NCBI GenBank assembly: GCA_947623455.1
Contig: OX392536.1
Location: forward strand, 11,713,282 to 11,777,281
Length of the DNA stretch: 64,000 bases
Origin: Mimachlamys varia
Taxonomy: Eukaryota > Mollusca > Bivalvia > Pectinida > Pectinidae
Reading direction: 5' to 3'
Position 1 is the stretch's first letter; each line of letters begins with the position of its first letter. The notes below the pieces were generated by a model. The model ran no database searches. It worked only from the letters and a program-made list of their open reading frames with translations, and was not told where the DNA came from. Made by a program: the position numbers and the translations under genes. Positions 53,901-63,395 of this stretch are shown piece by piece.

Positions 53901-56900
53901 TACTTCTAGCCAAATCAGGAGAAGCCACTGAGAAAGAGCGCCTGAACCAGCTTCGCCTGGCCCTGACCTGGGACAGAGTGGACATCGCCCAGGAAGACAT
54001 ATTCCGGGAGGATTGTATATGGCCTCCTGGGAGTCTGGACGATATCCTGATGGACGCCATCTTGATGGAGCGTGTCGAGTTTGTACACCTGATCCTCCAG
54101 CAGGGCGTGGTGATGAAGGAGTTCCTGACCAAGGGCAGACTGGCACAGCTCTACCAGAAGGTGTTTATACATCATACAAAAGTGCACAAAATAAATAACC
54201 ACTGAAATTACATGTACTATATTTATAGAGCTTGTAAGTCAAACTATCAAAATGTATAATCTTGTCAAATTACTGTCAAATAATGAAGATAAAACAGCAA
54301 TTCTATATTAGATTTTATCTTGTTTTCACAAAACACAAAATAATTGCAGAAAATGTTGATGTAATTAGAGCAAACTTTTTCAGATCATGACTATTAAAAC
54401 CATGGAATTGAACTCCTGAACAATACACAGAGAACATATGATATATTCCATTGACTGCTTCACAGTATTCGCCACAAAAACTAGCGCCCAGGGCACCTTA
54501 AATGGTTCTATAGGGGGTGATTATAAATATAATAGGATAACAAACCTAAGCTCTGTGTGAAAAATGTTATTTTAATCAAGTCAATAAGTACAATGTTTTG
54601 TGACCAGAATGGGTAGTACTCATGTTGCGCAACATCATTGTCATCAATTTTCGGACAATTTGTTTAACATTTTAGGCTATCAATATTTTAGTTTTTCTTT
54701 TTTCTTTTAAACATACACACAGAGGGTTTAACCATACTGTGATATAGAATAATTTAGTTTTGTCACGATTATTAAGGACATTTATATAATTACAAAGATG
54801 TCTTTAATGCATGGATAAAACTATCAAATAAAAACTATTTATTTCAATCCCCAGATCTTTTGGCTAAAACACCAATCTGGTATAATAAAGCTATTAAAGT
54901 AGGTAATCAGAATATTTTTTATCAGGATTGGTACAATAAAGGAATTATTATAATTGGTGATTTAATTAACAAAAACACTAATTCGTTTTACTCTTTTGAG
55001 GAATTTCAACAGGTTTTTGATATTCACACAAACATCCTTAGGTATCAAGGACTTATTTCAGCTATTAGAAGACATATTCAGAAACAAGATATATTTTCTC
55101 CTATCTATCCATTCATACCAATTCATATGGAAATACTTTTCCGCAGTAAAAAAGGGACAAAAGACTTTTATTATTTACTCAGTAGAAATAATACAATATC
55201 CACGGGAAGAAAAAAATGGGATAATATTTTTAACTTTGATAATGAAACATGGAGGAAAATATACAAAATGCCTTTTCATATAACTCAAAATTCGAAATTA
55301 CAGTGGCTTCAATACAGAATAAATCAACACATTTTAACAACAAATTCATTTTTATTTAAGGCAGGAATAGCAGACAGTCCTTTTTGCTACTCGTGCAAAA
55401 ATGATATTGAAACAATAGAACACACCATATGGGAATGTGATAAGGTGCAAGTGCTGTTACAAAATTATGAGAATCTATTAGACATGTTAATGATACCATT
55501 TGCTTACAATAAGGAGACTTTTATCTTTGGTTTATTTAACCAAGATGGAATAAGAACATCAGTAGACAGTACAATTATTTTAATTATTAAACAATATATC
55601 TATTCAGCAAGATGTCTACAAACTACTTTATCGATGAACGGTCTTAAAAAAGCTATCAAAGATCACTATATTACACAAAAATATATTGCAAGAAGTAAAG
55701 GACCCAAATATAATGAAAATTTTCAAAATGATTGGGGAAAATGGCAAAAATTACTTAATATCTCCTGAATCTTTAATTTGCTGATTATATCATTCTGTGA
55801 TTCTTGTTTAATGTTGTAATATTATATGCAAAAATAGTTTTATAAGTTGTATTTATTATTATTATTATTATATATATATGATATCAAAAAATTGTATCGC
55901 TGTAATCATGTATAGTGACACCTGCTGCTGACAACACATGCTACTTAATCCCTATTATCTTTCCTTTGCCAGTCTTCATAGGTATATACATAGACAGTAT
56001 AACTTGTCTAGACCGGACCCTTTTTTAATATTTTTTTTGTTTTTTTTTTCTATTCCAGCATTACCTTTAGCATTAACTCAGACACTTGTGTAAACAAACA
56101 ATGATTTTGGTCACAGTGATGTTCAGTCTAGTCAAGATAAACTGTAATACTAAAACTTGATTGCCAAATCTCTCTCTCTCTCTCTCTCCCTCTCTCTCTC
56201 TCTCCTTCTTTGTGCTTGTTTATATATATATGTTATGTCTTTGTGTTTTCCTCATCCTCTTTGTTTTTGTTCATGTTTTTGTCCCCCTTTCCTTCCTTCA
56301 TCAAATTTTCTTTTCTGCTTTCTTCCTTCTATAAATACAATGTAGGTTATATTTGGAAAATTCACCTAAAACCTGAATGATTGTAAACAATATTAAGTAG
56401 GTGAGTATGTATGTGTGATATTTTCTACATATGAATGTGATACATTATCTAAAAATTATTGTACTTTGCATTGTATGAAAATTTCTGAAAATAAAACAAA
56501 TACAAAAAAAAAGGATAACAAACCTAAGCTCTGTGTGAAAAATGTTATTTTAATCAAGTCAATAAGTACAATGTTTTGTGACCAGAATGGGTAGTACTCA
56601 TGTTGCGCAACATCATTGTCATCAATTTTCGGACAATTTGTTTAACATTTTAGGCTATCAATATTTTAGTTTTTCTTTTTTCTTTTAAACATACACACAG
56701 AGGGTTTAACCATACTGTGATATAGAATAATTTAGTTTTGTCACGATTATTAAGGACATTTATATAATAACAATACCTTCACAGACAGGGGGAGGGTCAC
56801 TAGCAGCCAATACAGTATTATATATATTTTACATGTACGTCTGTATAATCACTGTTAGCCCTGTATACCAATACTGCAAACTCAGTGACCTCTACCAAAA

Positions 56901-59900
56901 GATGTATGATGTACAGTGCTCACTGAAAACTTGGAAGTACATATTCTGATGAACTTTTATGATAATGTATATATGTTTAATGTACCATTAGGTCAATATG
57001 AATTAATATTTTGTCCTATCACCAGGTGTTTGTAGCCTGTTTGTAACTAATGACATCTATTTATCTTAGGCCTTGTCCACCAAGAAAGCTGATACGGTCC
57101 ACCTTAGGAGGATTGCCGTACGGCATGGCCTACACAGGAACGATGAGAACTTCAGCATCAAAACTGTCAAGATGTTGATGGAGAAACTCATGGACAAATA
57201 CGACGAGAACTTTCAAGATCCTCCGAAAAACAAAAGTCCGATGGATGAGAACAAGCTTTGTAACTACCCCTACAGGGAAATCCTCATCTGGTCCTGCCTC
57301 CTCCTCAAGTAAGGCTTTATCAATATAGTAACACATATACAGTGGAGTCCACTTAATATCACCTCTGTTAATATCATATTCCTGTTTATATCATGTTTTC
57401 CTTCTATATAATCTAATGTAATTTTATTTGGTTAATATCATGTATTTTGAGGTGACTTCCTCTTAATATCAAGTTTGTTTTTAATCAATCACATAAAAAT
57501 TTCAAATATAACTTGTACAAAATATTGCATAGAAAATAAAAAATAATAAAAAAAAATGGTTTTTGGATGAAATAGTGTATCTATAGATTAATACGTACAT
57601 CTTCATATGTACATTGAATAGCTTACTTTTGGTTATGGAGATTGGAAATGCTCTAGATTTTGTGGAAAAACATGTTTTCTTAATGTCACATTCCTGTTAA
57701 TGTCATGTTATTGTCTATCAAATACAGCATGATATAAAGAGGAATGCACTGTATTAATAAAGCGCTGATTGTAATGAAAGCCTATTAGAGAAGTCCTTAC
57801 ACTAGCTCTGCTGTCACAAAGGACGCAACTAAAGTCGTCTATCACTCTATTAGTATTATACAATAATTTACGTTCCATGTGTGAGCTCGAGGAAAACTGC
57901 ATGTTCTGTCTAAAATTTAGCCAATCAGAGGCCATTATGGATAAATGGGCATATTGGATGACTACCCGATAAAAAAAAAAACCTGTAAGTAAAAAAAAAA
58001 CAACCTGTAAGTCATTTGTACTCATTTGACCTGCAACTCAACAATTCCCATTCCAAATAATTTCTTCTAGTCGGTGGGTTTCAAGAATAGTGGTAGAAGC
58101 CATGGCAGCAAAAAACATTGAAAAATATATGAAATGGAGTAAAAAGAAGTCTTCAACATTCGTTTCGGGGCCAAAATTCAGTGTGAGATTTGATCTTCCT
58201 TTGTTTGTCTGAACATGTTATTAATATCACATTAATCTTTCAATTAGCCCTGAGGGACCCAAAATATAAACTCATACTCTAGGTAGGGGGTGGGCTTATC
58301 AGGGGACACATCATTAACTTGTACTCTAAATAGAGCTTGGTTTATAACATGACTAAAATTAACTTGTACTCTAAGTAGGGGGTGGGCTTGTCAGGGGACA
58401 CAACATTAACTTGTACTCTAAAATAGGGGGTGGGCTTGTCAGGGGACAAAACATTAACTTGTACTCTAAATAGGGGGTGGGCTTGTCAGGGGACAAAACA
58501 TCAACTTGTACTCTAAGTAGGGGGTGGGCTTGTCAGGGGACAAAACATTAACTTGTACTCTAAAATAGGGGGTGGGCTTATCAGGGGACAAAACATTAAC
58601 TTGTACTCTTTAAGTAGAGGGTGGGTTTGTCAGGGGACAAAATATTGATTTGAGTAGATGTTGGGATTATTACAGGACAAAACATTAATTAATTAGCTTT
58701 GGACATTAGACTTTGTCAACAAGAGTAAAAATTAAGCTATGAGACTACATATTGGACAGTCATTGACACTAAATGATATCATGGTTGTCAGCAATTCATG
58801 TGACACTGACCCATCTCTTAATATGGTGTTAATTTTGATACAGTACTTAACCATTGTTGTTTGTTGTCACGTTTTGTTTGCTTTCTTTCCATTAAAGACA
58901 GAAGATGGCGAAGTTTGCGTGGGAGATGGGAGGAGAGCCGGTTACTTCAGCTGTAGCCGTGTCACGTATCTATGGCAGTATGGCTACCTACATAAACCGC
59001 AACGAACAAGCCATCAAGGACAGGATTCTAAAATACAAAGAGTAAGTGGTCGTTGGTCAGGATTGTGGACAGAGAATGATATTTTCGCTAATTCATAAGG
59101 CATGTACATGATCGCGAAATTCGTTAAATAATATGACCCATGTTAATATTAACCATGATATAAATTTCATGCATTGCACTATCGTTATTAGTAAGCTTGT
59201 GCGTATTTCAAACGATAAAGTGTGGCCTACTTAAATTTTTAGCTGACAAATATGACAAATAAGCGCAGCAATAAATTTATGTACTTACAAATTACCTTCT
59301 GTAGAAAACAATATGAAGAAACTAGTTAGAATGTTTTAGCATGGAAATCAATAAAACATTTAGATTAGTGCTAAAATATGTCCATTTTCAGTAATTGATG
59401 TTTATGTTGTGTGACAGTGAGTTTGAGAAGCTGGCTGTGGAGGTATTAGACGAGTGCCACGTGAAGGACCACGAGAAGGCCATGATGTTGGTGGAGCGCT
59501 GTTCCCCTACCTGGAGCAACATGAGCAGTCTGTCTATGGCTGCCTCAGCTTTTGATAGGGTTTGTATCAGTGTGTCTATGGCTGCCTCAGCTTTTGATAG
59601 GGTTTGTATCAGTCTGCCTATGGCTGCCTCAGCTTTTGATAGGGTTTGTATCAGTCTGTCTATGGCTGCCTCAGCTTTTGATAGGGTTTGTATGAATGAT
59701 GGGGATCACAGAGTACAGAGAGGGGTGGAAGGCCTATAAACTTAATGTTGGGACGGCTAGCAATACATTTATGTATGTTACATTTGTGTTGTATAGAGAC
59801 TGGGAATCAAGTGATGGCAGAAGGTTTCCTTGCAGGATCCGGAGATGGGGAATCAAAGGGTGAAGAGGGGTTTTAATGGGAAATTATACAGGGGATTGAC

Positions 59901-62837
59901 AACTATAATCTTTGTAGGATAGGGGAATCATTGATTTACATATTGTATAATTATGTAACAGACTGGTTTTTAGCTCACCTGATCAAAGGTCCGTTGTGCT
60001 TATGCCATGGTGCAGCATCCATCGTCCGTCTGTCCGTCCATCATCTGTCAACATTTGCTTAAAATCGCTACTAGTTAAAAAGTCCTAATAGGATTTAGAC
60101 CAAATTTTGTCAGAAACATCCTTCGGGGAAGAGGAACAGATTTTGCATAAATGGTGACTCTAACCCATAGGGGGCCAGAGTGGTTGGGCCCAATAAGGGA
60201 AATAAGTTATTCCTTTAAATCACTACTTGTCAGAAAGTTATGAATGCATTTGAACCAAATTTGGTCAGAAACATCTTTGGAGGAAGGGGAACAGATTTTG
60301 CATTAATGGTAACTCTGACCCCAAAGGGGCCAGAGAGGTGGGGCCAAATAGGGGAAATAGAGGTAATTCCTTTAAATCACTACTTGTTATAATTTTAGGA
60401 AAGGGAACAAATTTTGCATAAATGGTGACTCTTACCCAAAAGGGGCCAGAGAGGTGGGGCCCAATAGGGGAAATAGAGGTAGTTCCTTTAAATCGCTACT
60501 TGTCATCAATTTATGAATGCATTTGAACCAAATTTGGTCAGAAGCATCCTTGGGGGAAGGGGAACAGATTTTGCATAAATGGTGACTCTGACCCCTAAGG
60601 GGCCAGAGGGGTTCGACCTAATAGGGGGAATTCTTTTTGAAAAATATTTTATCATGGTTTCCTAGATACTAATGTATCCAGGTGAGCGATACAGGCCCTC
60701 TGGCCCTCTTGTTATTCTTAAGATCTTTGCAGAAATTGAACGAGAAGGTTTTGTTGTTATTTGTAGGCATACTTGGCGTCTGTTGCCTGTCAGAACTCTA
60801 TTAGTATCACTTGGAAACGAGGCATTGTATCTCCATGGCAACGGGTGAGTTATAATTATTGTATACTTTTCAAATGGATATTATCTCAGTTATTTTTGGT
60901 ACATGTACACAGGCCAGAACATACTTTGTCTGTATCTTATCTGTCAATAATTGTAACAGTCCTAAAAGATATCTTCACTCTCTGCCCCCAATTAGGCATC
61001 CCCCCTTTTTATAGAAACATGGTAACAAAATGAATGGACATTTTTGGTGTTTTTTTTTTAATTTGTTCACAATGAAAAATGTTTTTTTAAAAAGATATTA
61101 GGTGATAACTGTTTGCAGAAAAGTAACAAATTTTGAATTTGTCAACATCTACATTAATTTGTAATTATTATTACCATGGATGTATATTTGGTCCTTCTCT
61201 TGTCCTATATATATAATCCTATGTATTCACCTCTATAAGGTGTTCAAGTCTTACTTTCTGTGTCACATTTATGTCTCCACTTTCAATAAAGTTAAGGTAT
61301 ATTGCAATCAGAATGGGAAAACCACTTTTCTGTCAAGTAATAAACCATTGTTCTACCAACTGAGCCAAAGAAGCATGCTCCGTCAGCTATGTACAAGCCA
61401 CACTGACTCACTGTTTACTACTAGGTTCCCAGCTACACGATTTTCAGACGTATATGATGTCTAGTATGTGAAATGTGTTGGTGGTGTTGTATAAGATGTC
61501 TAGTGTGTGAAATATGTTGATGATGTTGATCCTATCTCTCTATACTGTTGGTTGTTTGGCTGACTATATTTAGCTCACCTGGCCCGAAGGGTCAAGTGAG
61601 CTTATGTGATGGTGTGGCGTCCGGCATCCGTCTGTCCTGCGTCCATCAACTTTTCAACAACATCTTCTGAAATACTGAAAGGCCTAGTGACATAAAATTT
61701 GGCTGGTAGTTTTCTTTGAAGAAGCTGAACAAAGTTTGCGAAGAAAAAATCACTGTGACGTACAGGGGTCAAATAGGTCAATATTTCAAGGTCACAGGTC
61801 AAATAGGACGAAACCTTCAAACTTCTGAAATACCATCAGGCATAGAGACCTTATGTTTGACTGGTAACTTCCTTGGATGAAGCCAAACCAAGTTTGGGAA
61901 AAGAATTTACCTTGCCCCATATTCAAGGTCAGGAGTCAAATCTGTTTAACCTTTAAAGAACTTCTTCTGATTAACCAAAAGGACTAGAAGCATGATATTT
62001 GGCTGAAAGGTTCCTTTGATGAAGCCCAACAACGTTTGCGAAAAGAAATTACCTTGACCTATATTCATGGCCACAGGGGTCAAATCTGTTAAAATATTTT
62101 AACGACTTATGAAATGCTAAAAGGCCTAGAGACATATTTGGCTGGTAGCTTCCTTGGAAGAAGCTGAACAAAGGGTAATATATGTTTAATTTTAATATCT
62201 TAATTAACAAATTTTTCTGAATGTCTGACAGTAATGGATATTAGGCGACTTTAGGGTTACAAGTAAGGGATTGATACCAGGTGAGTGATGCAGGCCCATT
62301 GGGCCTCTTGTTGTCGACCCTTATCTGTGTATACTGTTGATTGTTTTGCTGACTATCTTTGTCAGGTCGTTCCTGTCGACCCTTATCTGTGTGTACTGTT
62401 GATTGTTTTGCTGACTATCTTTGTCAGGTCGTTCCTGTCAACCCTTATCTGTGTGTACTGTTGATTGTTTTGCTGACTATTTTTGTCAGGTCGTTCCTGT
62501 TGTCTTGTTTCCACTTCTGTTGTTGTTTCCACGAATATTGGAAGTACATCTACTGGGAGAGGAAACTCTTACGTTCTTCCACAGAGTGACAACGTTCTTC
62601 ACAGCTCCTATTACTAAATTTGCTTATTTTTCGGTAAGTACCTTGAGAATTTCTCATTGAACCATATCATTCATGCTTTGTTTCCCATGTCCCTAGGTAC
62701 TCGCGTGTATGATTGTACCATTTCTGCTGATGACCCGTTATTTGGAGATGAGTTTCATGGGAGAGCAAGGCTTCAACTTGATGCAGAAGATAACTACATT
62801 TTATACTGCACCCATTACAAAGTTTGCAAACCATACG
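41664..62837 (+). CDS. TRPM-family cation channel, 5' part of gene (runs past the window)
   Basis: Fifteen constitutive exons and two alternative sixteenth exons join in phase and give residues 1 to about 855. The N-terminus carries the TRPM homology region: 'RCECGEVLLRHHGMQGP', the SLOG/LSDAT-like fold with 'NLVISVVGGAK', 'TTDAWLITSGFNMGVMKYVG', 'IGIAPWGYVNHRQVL', 'HTHFIFVDDG' and 'VVCAGTGRAADILSYA'. Then come 'LALTWDRVDIAQEDIF', 'LIWSCLLLKQKMAKFAWEMG' and the membrane-proximal segment with 'FTAPITKF'. TRPM proteins are tetrameric, mostly Ca2+-permeable plasma-membrane or organellar channels. S2-S6, the pore and any C-terminal enzyme domain are outside the window, so the subfamily cannot be fixed; a TRPM2/4-like or 1/3/6/7-like member are both possible. 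The start is chosen because an in-frame TGA lies 27 nt upstream (41637). A 5-codon uORF sits at 41633-41650. Confidence 0.93.
42557..42672 (+). CDS. TRPM exon 2
   Basis: Acceptor ttttacag, donor GTAATG. It encodes 'FFIRTHFKQKECFRFVPAKK', the usual TRPM N-terminal motif, and ends in phase 2. Confidence 0.93.
42994..43097 (+). CDS. TRPM exon 3
   Basis: It encodes the Cys-x-Cys-Gly plus His-His motif 'CECGEVLLRHHGMQG' that marks the start of the TRPM homology region. Phase 2 in, phase 1 out. Confidence 0.94.
43496..43668 (+). CDS. TRPM exon 4
   Basis: 173 nt ending 'GKINFVNVDVMGGQKPAK', a family-typical bridge to the SLOG-like fold. The acceptor follows a long T tract. Confidence 0.94.
44584..44757 (+). 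CDS. TRPM exon 5
   Basis: 58 codons: 'YVRLAPEDSIDHLIELMVVH', then 'PNLVISVVGGAKNCKLDG' and 'FSTGLIK', the first strand and loop of the SLOG-like fold. Confidence 0.96.
44990..45835 (+). repeat. Dispersed mollusc-type repeat in TRPM intron 5
   Basis: It opens with catcctttgtccatctgtcc and closes with ggtgagtggcagatacaggc cctctgg, the same opening and closing style as 59970-60713. The body is non-coding and diverged. Confidence 0.7.
45948..46145 (+). CDS. TRPM exon 6
   Basis: 66 codons: 'TTDAWLITSGFNMGVMKYVG' and 'CIGIAPWGYVNHRQVLESP', very strongly conserved in TRPM channels. Confidence 0.97.
46644..46818 (+). CDS. TRPM exon 7
   Basis: 175 nt: 'LNANHTHFIFVDDGFRNRYG' and 'AAFRAKFENRV', the conserved SHFILVD-type motif. 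It ends in phase 1. Confidence 0.96.
46960..47122 (+). CDS. TRPM exon 8
   Basis: 163 nt: 'PVVLVVVEGGTDAIDDAKNS' and 'PVVVCAGTGRAADILSYAYQ'. The donor GTACCA and the last bases of the exon are copied many times in the intron directly downstream. Confidence 0.94.
47110..48060. repeat. About 34-bp minisatellite derived from the exon 8 donor
   Basis: The junction sequence acattatacagggtaccaca is repeated over 20 times with spacers such as aacgtaatgtttt or tgctttattatctt. The first unit is the real end of exon 8, so every unit carries a copy of the donor site. A second, longer unit containing gcatagtatatcaatataca lies at about 47850-48130. Confidence 0.92.
48380..49180. repeat. Dispersed repeat with internal units of roughly 140 bp
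   Basis: Blocks with aaggtcaaggtcactgttac, then aaatttggtttccatctgat and gccaatcaag recur about five times. They resemble a common mollusc intergenic repeat and lie in TRPM intron 8. Confidence 0.65.
49855..51040. repeat. 56-bp minisatellite, about 21 copies
   Basis: Units start caaccaacaagagttgaaga and run through agtggttcaaacactgaaat to cccagaggcatca. Variants such as aggtattaca and gaattagtgg recur in blocks. The array lies in TRPM intron 8. Confidence 0.95.
51392..51652. repeat. 63-bp minisatellite, 4 copies
   Basis: Units begin ggtttggagttaatgtgtta and include acatgttacaatataatgtc. 63 is a multiple of 3, which explains the open frame at 51397-51669. Confidence 0.93.
52226..52361 (+). 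CDS. TRPM exon 9
   Basis: Acceptor aaatttcag, donor GTAAGTC. 136 nt with the single first base completing the codon begun by exon 8. It encodes a charged helix 'RRKIQEAYGTKWSEEE' and 'ILDKIKLCLKKKDL'. The region is variable in TRPMs; support comes from phase and splice sites. Confidence 0.85.
52974..53040 (+). CDS. TRPM exon 10
   Basis: 67 nt: 'VNFSMNKNEDLDLAILSCLL', matching the family motif D-L-D-x-A-I-L-x-x-L-L-K. Confidence 0.93.
53280..53740. repeat. Dispersed repeat, two tandem blocks
   Basis: Two blocks of about 145 bp share ttgttacggttatatcttca gaagtaca, then ggttcc and gatcagaaaaacaaaat. A related text (gctatttctcagaaag, aagatggctgcc) is at 63440-63720. Confidence 0.6.
53910..54160 (+). 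CDS. TRPM exon 11
   Basis: 251 nt: 'LRLALTWDRVDIAQEDIFRE' and 'RVEFVHLILQQGV' with 'KEFLTKGRLAQLYQK', typical of the ankyrin-like MHR region. Confidence 0.97.
54534..54790. repeat. Direct repeat flanking the LINE, left copy (about 256 bp)
   Basis: It runs from aggataacaaacctaagctc to aaggacatttatataat. I compared it line by line with 56512-56768 and found no difference. The LINE body starts at the next base. Confidence 0.93.
54791..56511 (+). mobile_element. 5'-truncated L1-like LINE insertion in TRPM intron 11
   Basis: From the first base the frame is open ('DVFNAWIKLSNKNYLFQSPD') and continues in frame through ATG 54860 to 55768, about 325 codons. It includes 'LAKTPIWYNKAIKVGNQNIF', 'HILTTNSFLFKAGI' and a Cys-x2-Cys-x7-His-x4-Cys box ('CYSCKNDIETIEHTIWEC'), the C-terminal region of an L1-type ORF2 after the reverse transcriptase. 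The 3' UTR holds a CT microsatellite (56169-56202) and ends in a short A-rich tail (ataaaacaaatacaaaaaaa). The absence of disabling changes and the identical flanks imply a recent insertion. It is on the same strand as TRPM. Confidence 0.9.
56512..56768. repeat. Direct repeat flanking the LINE, right copy (about 256 bp)
   Basis: It begins immediately after the A tail and ends tttatataat, then diverges from the left flank (aacaatacc versus tacaaagatg). It is identical to 54534-54790. Confidence 0.93.
57070..57308 (+). CDS. TRPM exon 12
   Basis: 239 nt: 'NFSIKTVKMLMEKLMDKYDE' and 'YPYREILIWSCLLLK', the conserved P-x-x-x-L-x-I-W stretch. It ends in phase 2. Confidence 0.96.
57340..57751. mobile_element. 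TA-flanked MITE of about 412 bp
   Basis: It starts CAGTGGAGTCCACTTAATAT and ends GATATAAAGAGGAATGCACTG, imperfect inverted termini bounded by TA on each side. This is the Tc1/mariner type. The interior repeats ttaatatcat/gttaatgtcatg motifs. It lies 31 bp past exon 12. Confidence 0.7.
58262..58655. repeat. 47-bp minisatellite, about 7-8 copies
   Basis: Units of ggtgggcttgtcaggggaca then aaacattaacttgtactcta aataggg repeat in TRPM intron 12. Confidence 0.92.
58898..59041 (+). CDS. TRPM exon 13
   Basis: 144 nt: 'KQKMAKFAWEMGGEPVTSAV' and 'AVSRIYGSMATY', the conserved M-A-x-x-x-W motif. Phase 2 in and out, donor GTAAGT. Confidence 0.96.
59418..59559 (+). CDS. TRPM exon 14 (shortest form)
   Basis: 142 nt: 'EFEKLAVEVLDECHVKDHEK' and 'SLSMAASAFDR'. 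The first donor is GTTTGT at 59560. Three further in-frame donor copies follow at 42-bp spacing, so the exon could also end at 59601, 59643 or 59685. Confidence 0.93.
59529..59696. repeat. 42-bp tandem repeat covering the exon 14 end and its donor, 4 copies
   Basis: Each unit has tctgtctatggctgcctcag followed by cttttgataggGTTTGTATC ag. 42 nt is 14 codons, and the frame stays open through all four units, adding 'VCISxxMAASAFDR' per unit. Confidence 0.95.
59970..60713 (+). repeat. Dispersed mollusc-type repeat in TRPM intron 14
   Basis: It starts tagctcacctgatcaaaggt and ends ggtgagcgatacaggccctc tggccctcttgtt. Inside, aaccaaatttggtcagaaac and gggaacagattttgcata blocks recur about four times. 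Confidence 0.85.
60767..60844 (+). CDS. TRPM exon 15
   Basis: 26 codons, phase 0: 'AYLASVACQNSISITWKRGI' then 'VSPWQR', the segment just before the first membrane helix. Donor GTGAGT. Confidence 0.9.
61571..62311 (+). repeat. Dispersed mollusc-type repeat in TRPM intron 15
   Basis: It starts tagctcacctggcccgaagg and ends ggtgagtgatgcaggcccat tgggcctcttgtt. The sequence on its left (atactgttggttgtttggct gactat) matches the 62-bp repeat on its right, so it appears inserted in that repeat. Confidence 0.85.
62312..62489. repeat. 62-bp tandem repeat carrying the exon 16a acceptor, 3 copies
   Basis: The unit runs from cgacccttatctgtgtgtac through tgttgattgttttgctgact to tatctttgtcaggtcgttcc tg. 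Copies of the acceptor cag|g lie at 62365, 62427 and 62489; only the last leads into the conserved protein frame. Confidence 0.93.
62490..62633 (+). CDS. TRPM exon 16a, S1-region exon, first version
   Basis: 48 codons, phase 0 at both ends, donor GTAAGT. It opens with 'VVPVVLFPLLLLFPRILEV' and ends 'TTFFTAPITKFAYFS'. It is a homologue of exon 16b and probably an alternative to it. Confidence 0.9.
62697..62837 (+). CDS. TRPM exon 16b, S1-region exon, second version
   Basis: 47 codons, phase 0 at both ends, acceptor gtccctag, donor GTATGT. It opens with 'VLACMIVPFLLMTRYLEMSF' and ends 'TTFYTAPITKFANHT'. Most of the last 15 residues are shared with exon 16a; the first half is only similar in hydrophobic pattern. 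The 63-bp intron between the two is very short. Confidence 0.9.
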
Positions 62838-63105
62838 GTATGTCAGGGCACGCGTGCTTGTCTGTCCTCTGCAGGCTTTTCCTCAATGCACAGTTTGTTA
62901 AATATACATTGTATACTGTATAAGTATATGGGGAAAGTCATCTGCATGTCATCTCTACTAATCAATCATACTTCCACTTCTAATCACCTTCGTTCACTAA
63001 AAGTTACAGTGTGTGATACTAAGTACTATCTACCAAGAGGACCCTTGTCAGTATTGACTTTTTTTTTTAATGAAAATCTAGAATAACATGTGTTTAGTCC
63101 ACCTC

Positions 63106-63395
63106 AATCAGGGCCCAGTTGTTCAAAAGGTGTTAAGCTTAATCAGTGATTAGTGCAAATGTTTAATTTTCCTGTAATTTTAAAACCAAACCATTGAATT
63201 TTCCTGTAACTTTAAAACCAAACCATTGAATTTTCCTGTAACTGTTATTTCCAGGTATCAAAAATCTGGTACAATCAATTCATATGCAAAATCGTGGGAT
63301 TGTACCTTGTATATTGACAGAATTATTAAAGGTTGAAAAATATTGTAAAATAGTGAATATTAAGCTGATCATCTTTTGAACAACTGGGGCCTGAT
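63106..63395. mobile_element. MITE of about 290 bp
   Basis: gggcccagttgttcaaaagg tgttaagcttaatc at the left pairs with aatattaagctgatcatctt ttgaacaactggggcc at the right. There is no coding capacity. The rest of 62838-64000 is presumed TRPM intron and shows no further recognisable exon. Confidence 0.75.

Noticed and set aside
53839..54146. Several long minus-strand frames
   Set aside because: Antisense shadows of the GC-richer TRPM exon 11.
54791..55768. Open frame considered as a TRPM exon or a host gene
   Set aside because: It carries the C-terminal LINE ORF2 motifs, an A tail and flanking direct repeats.
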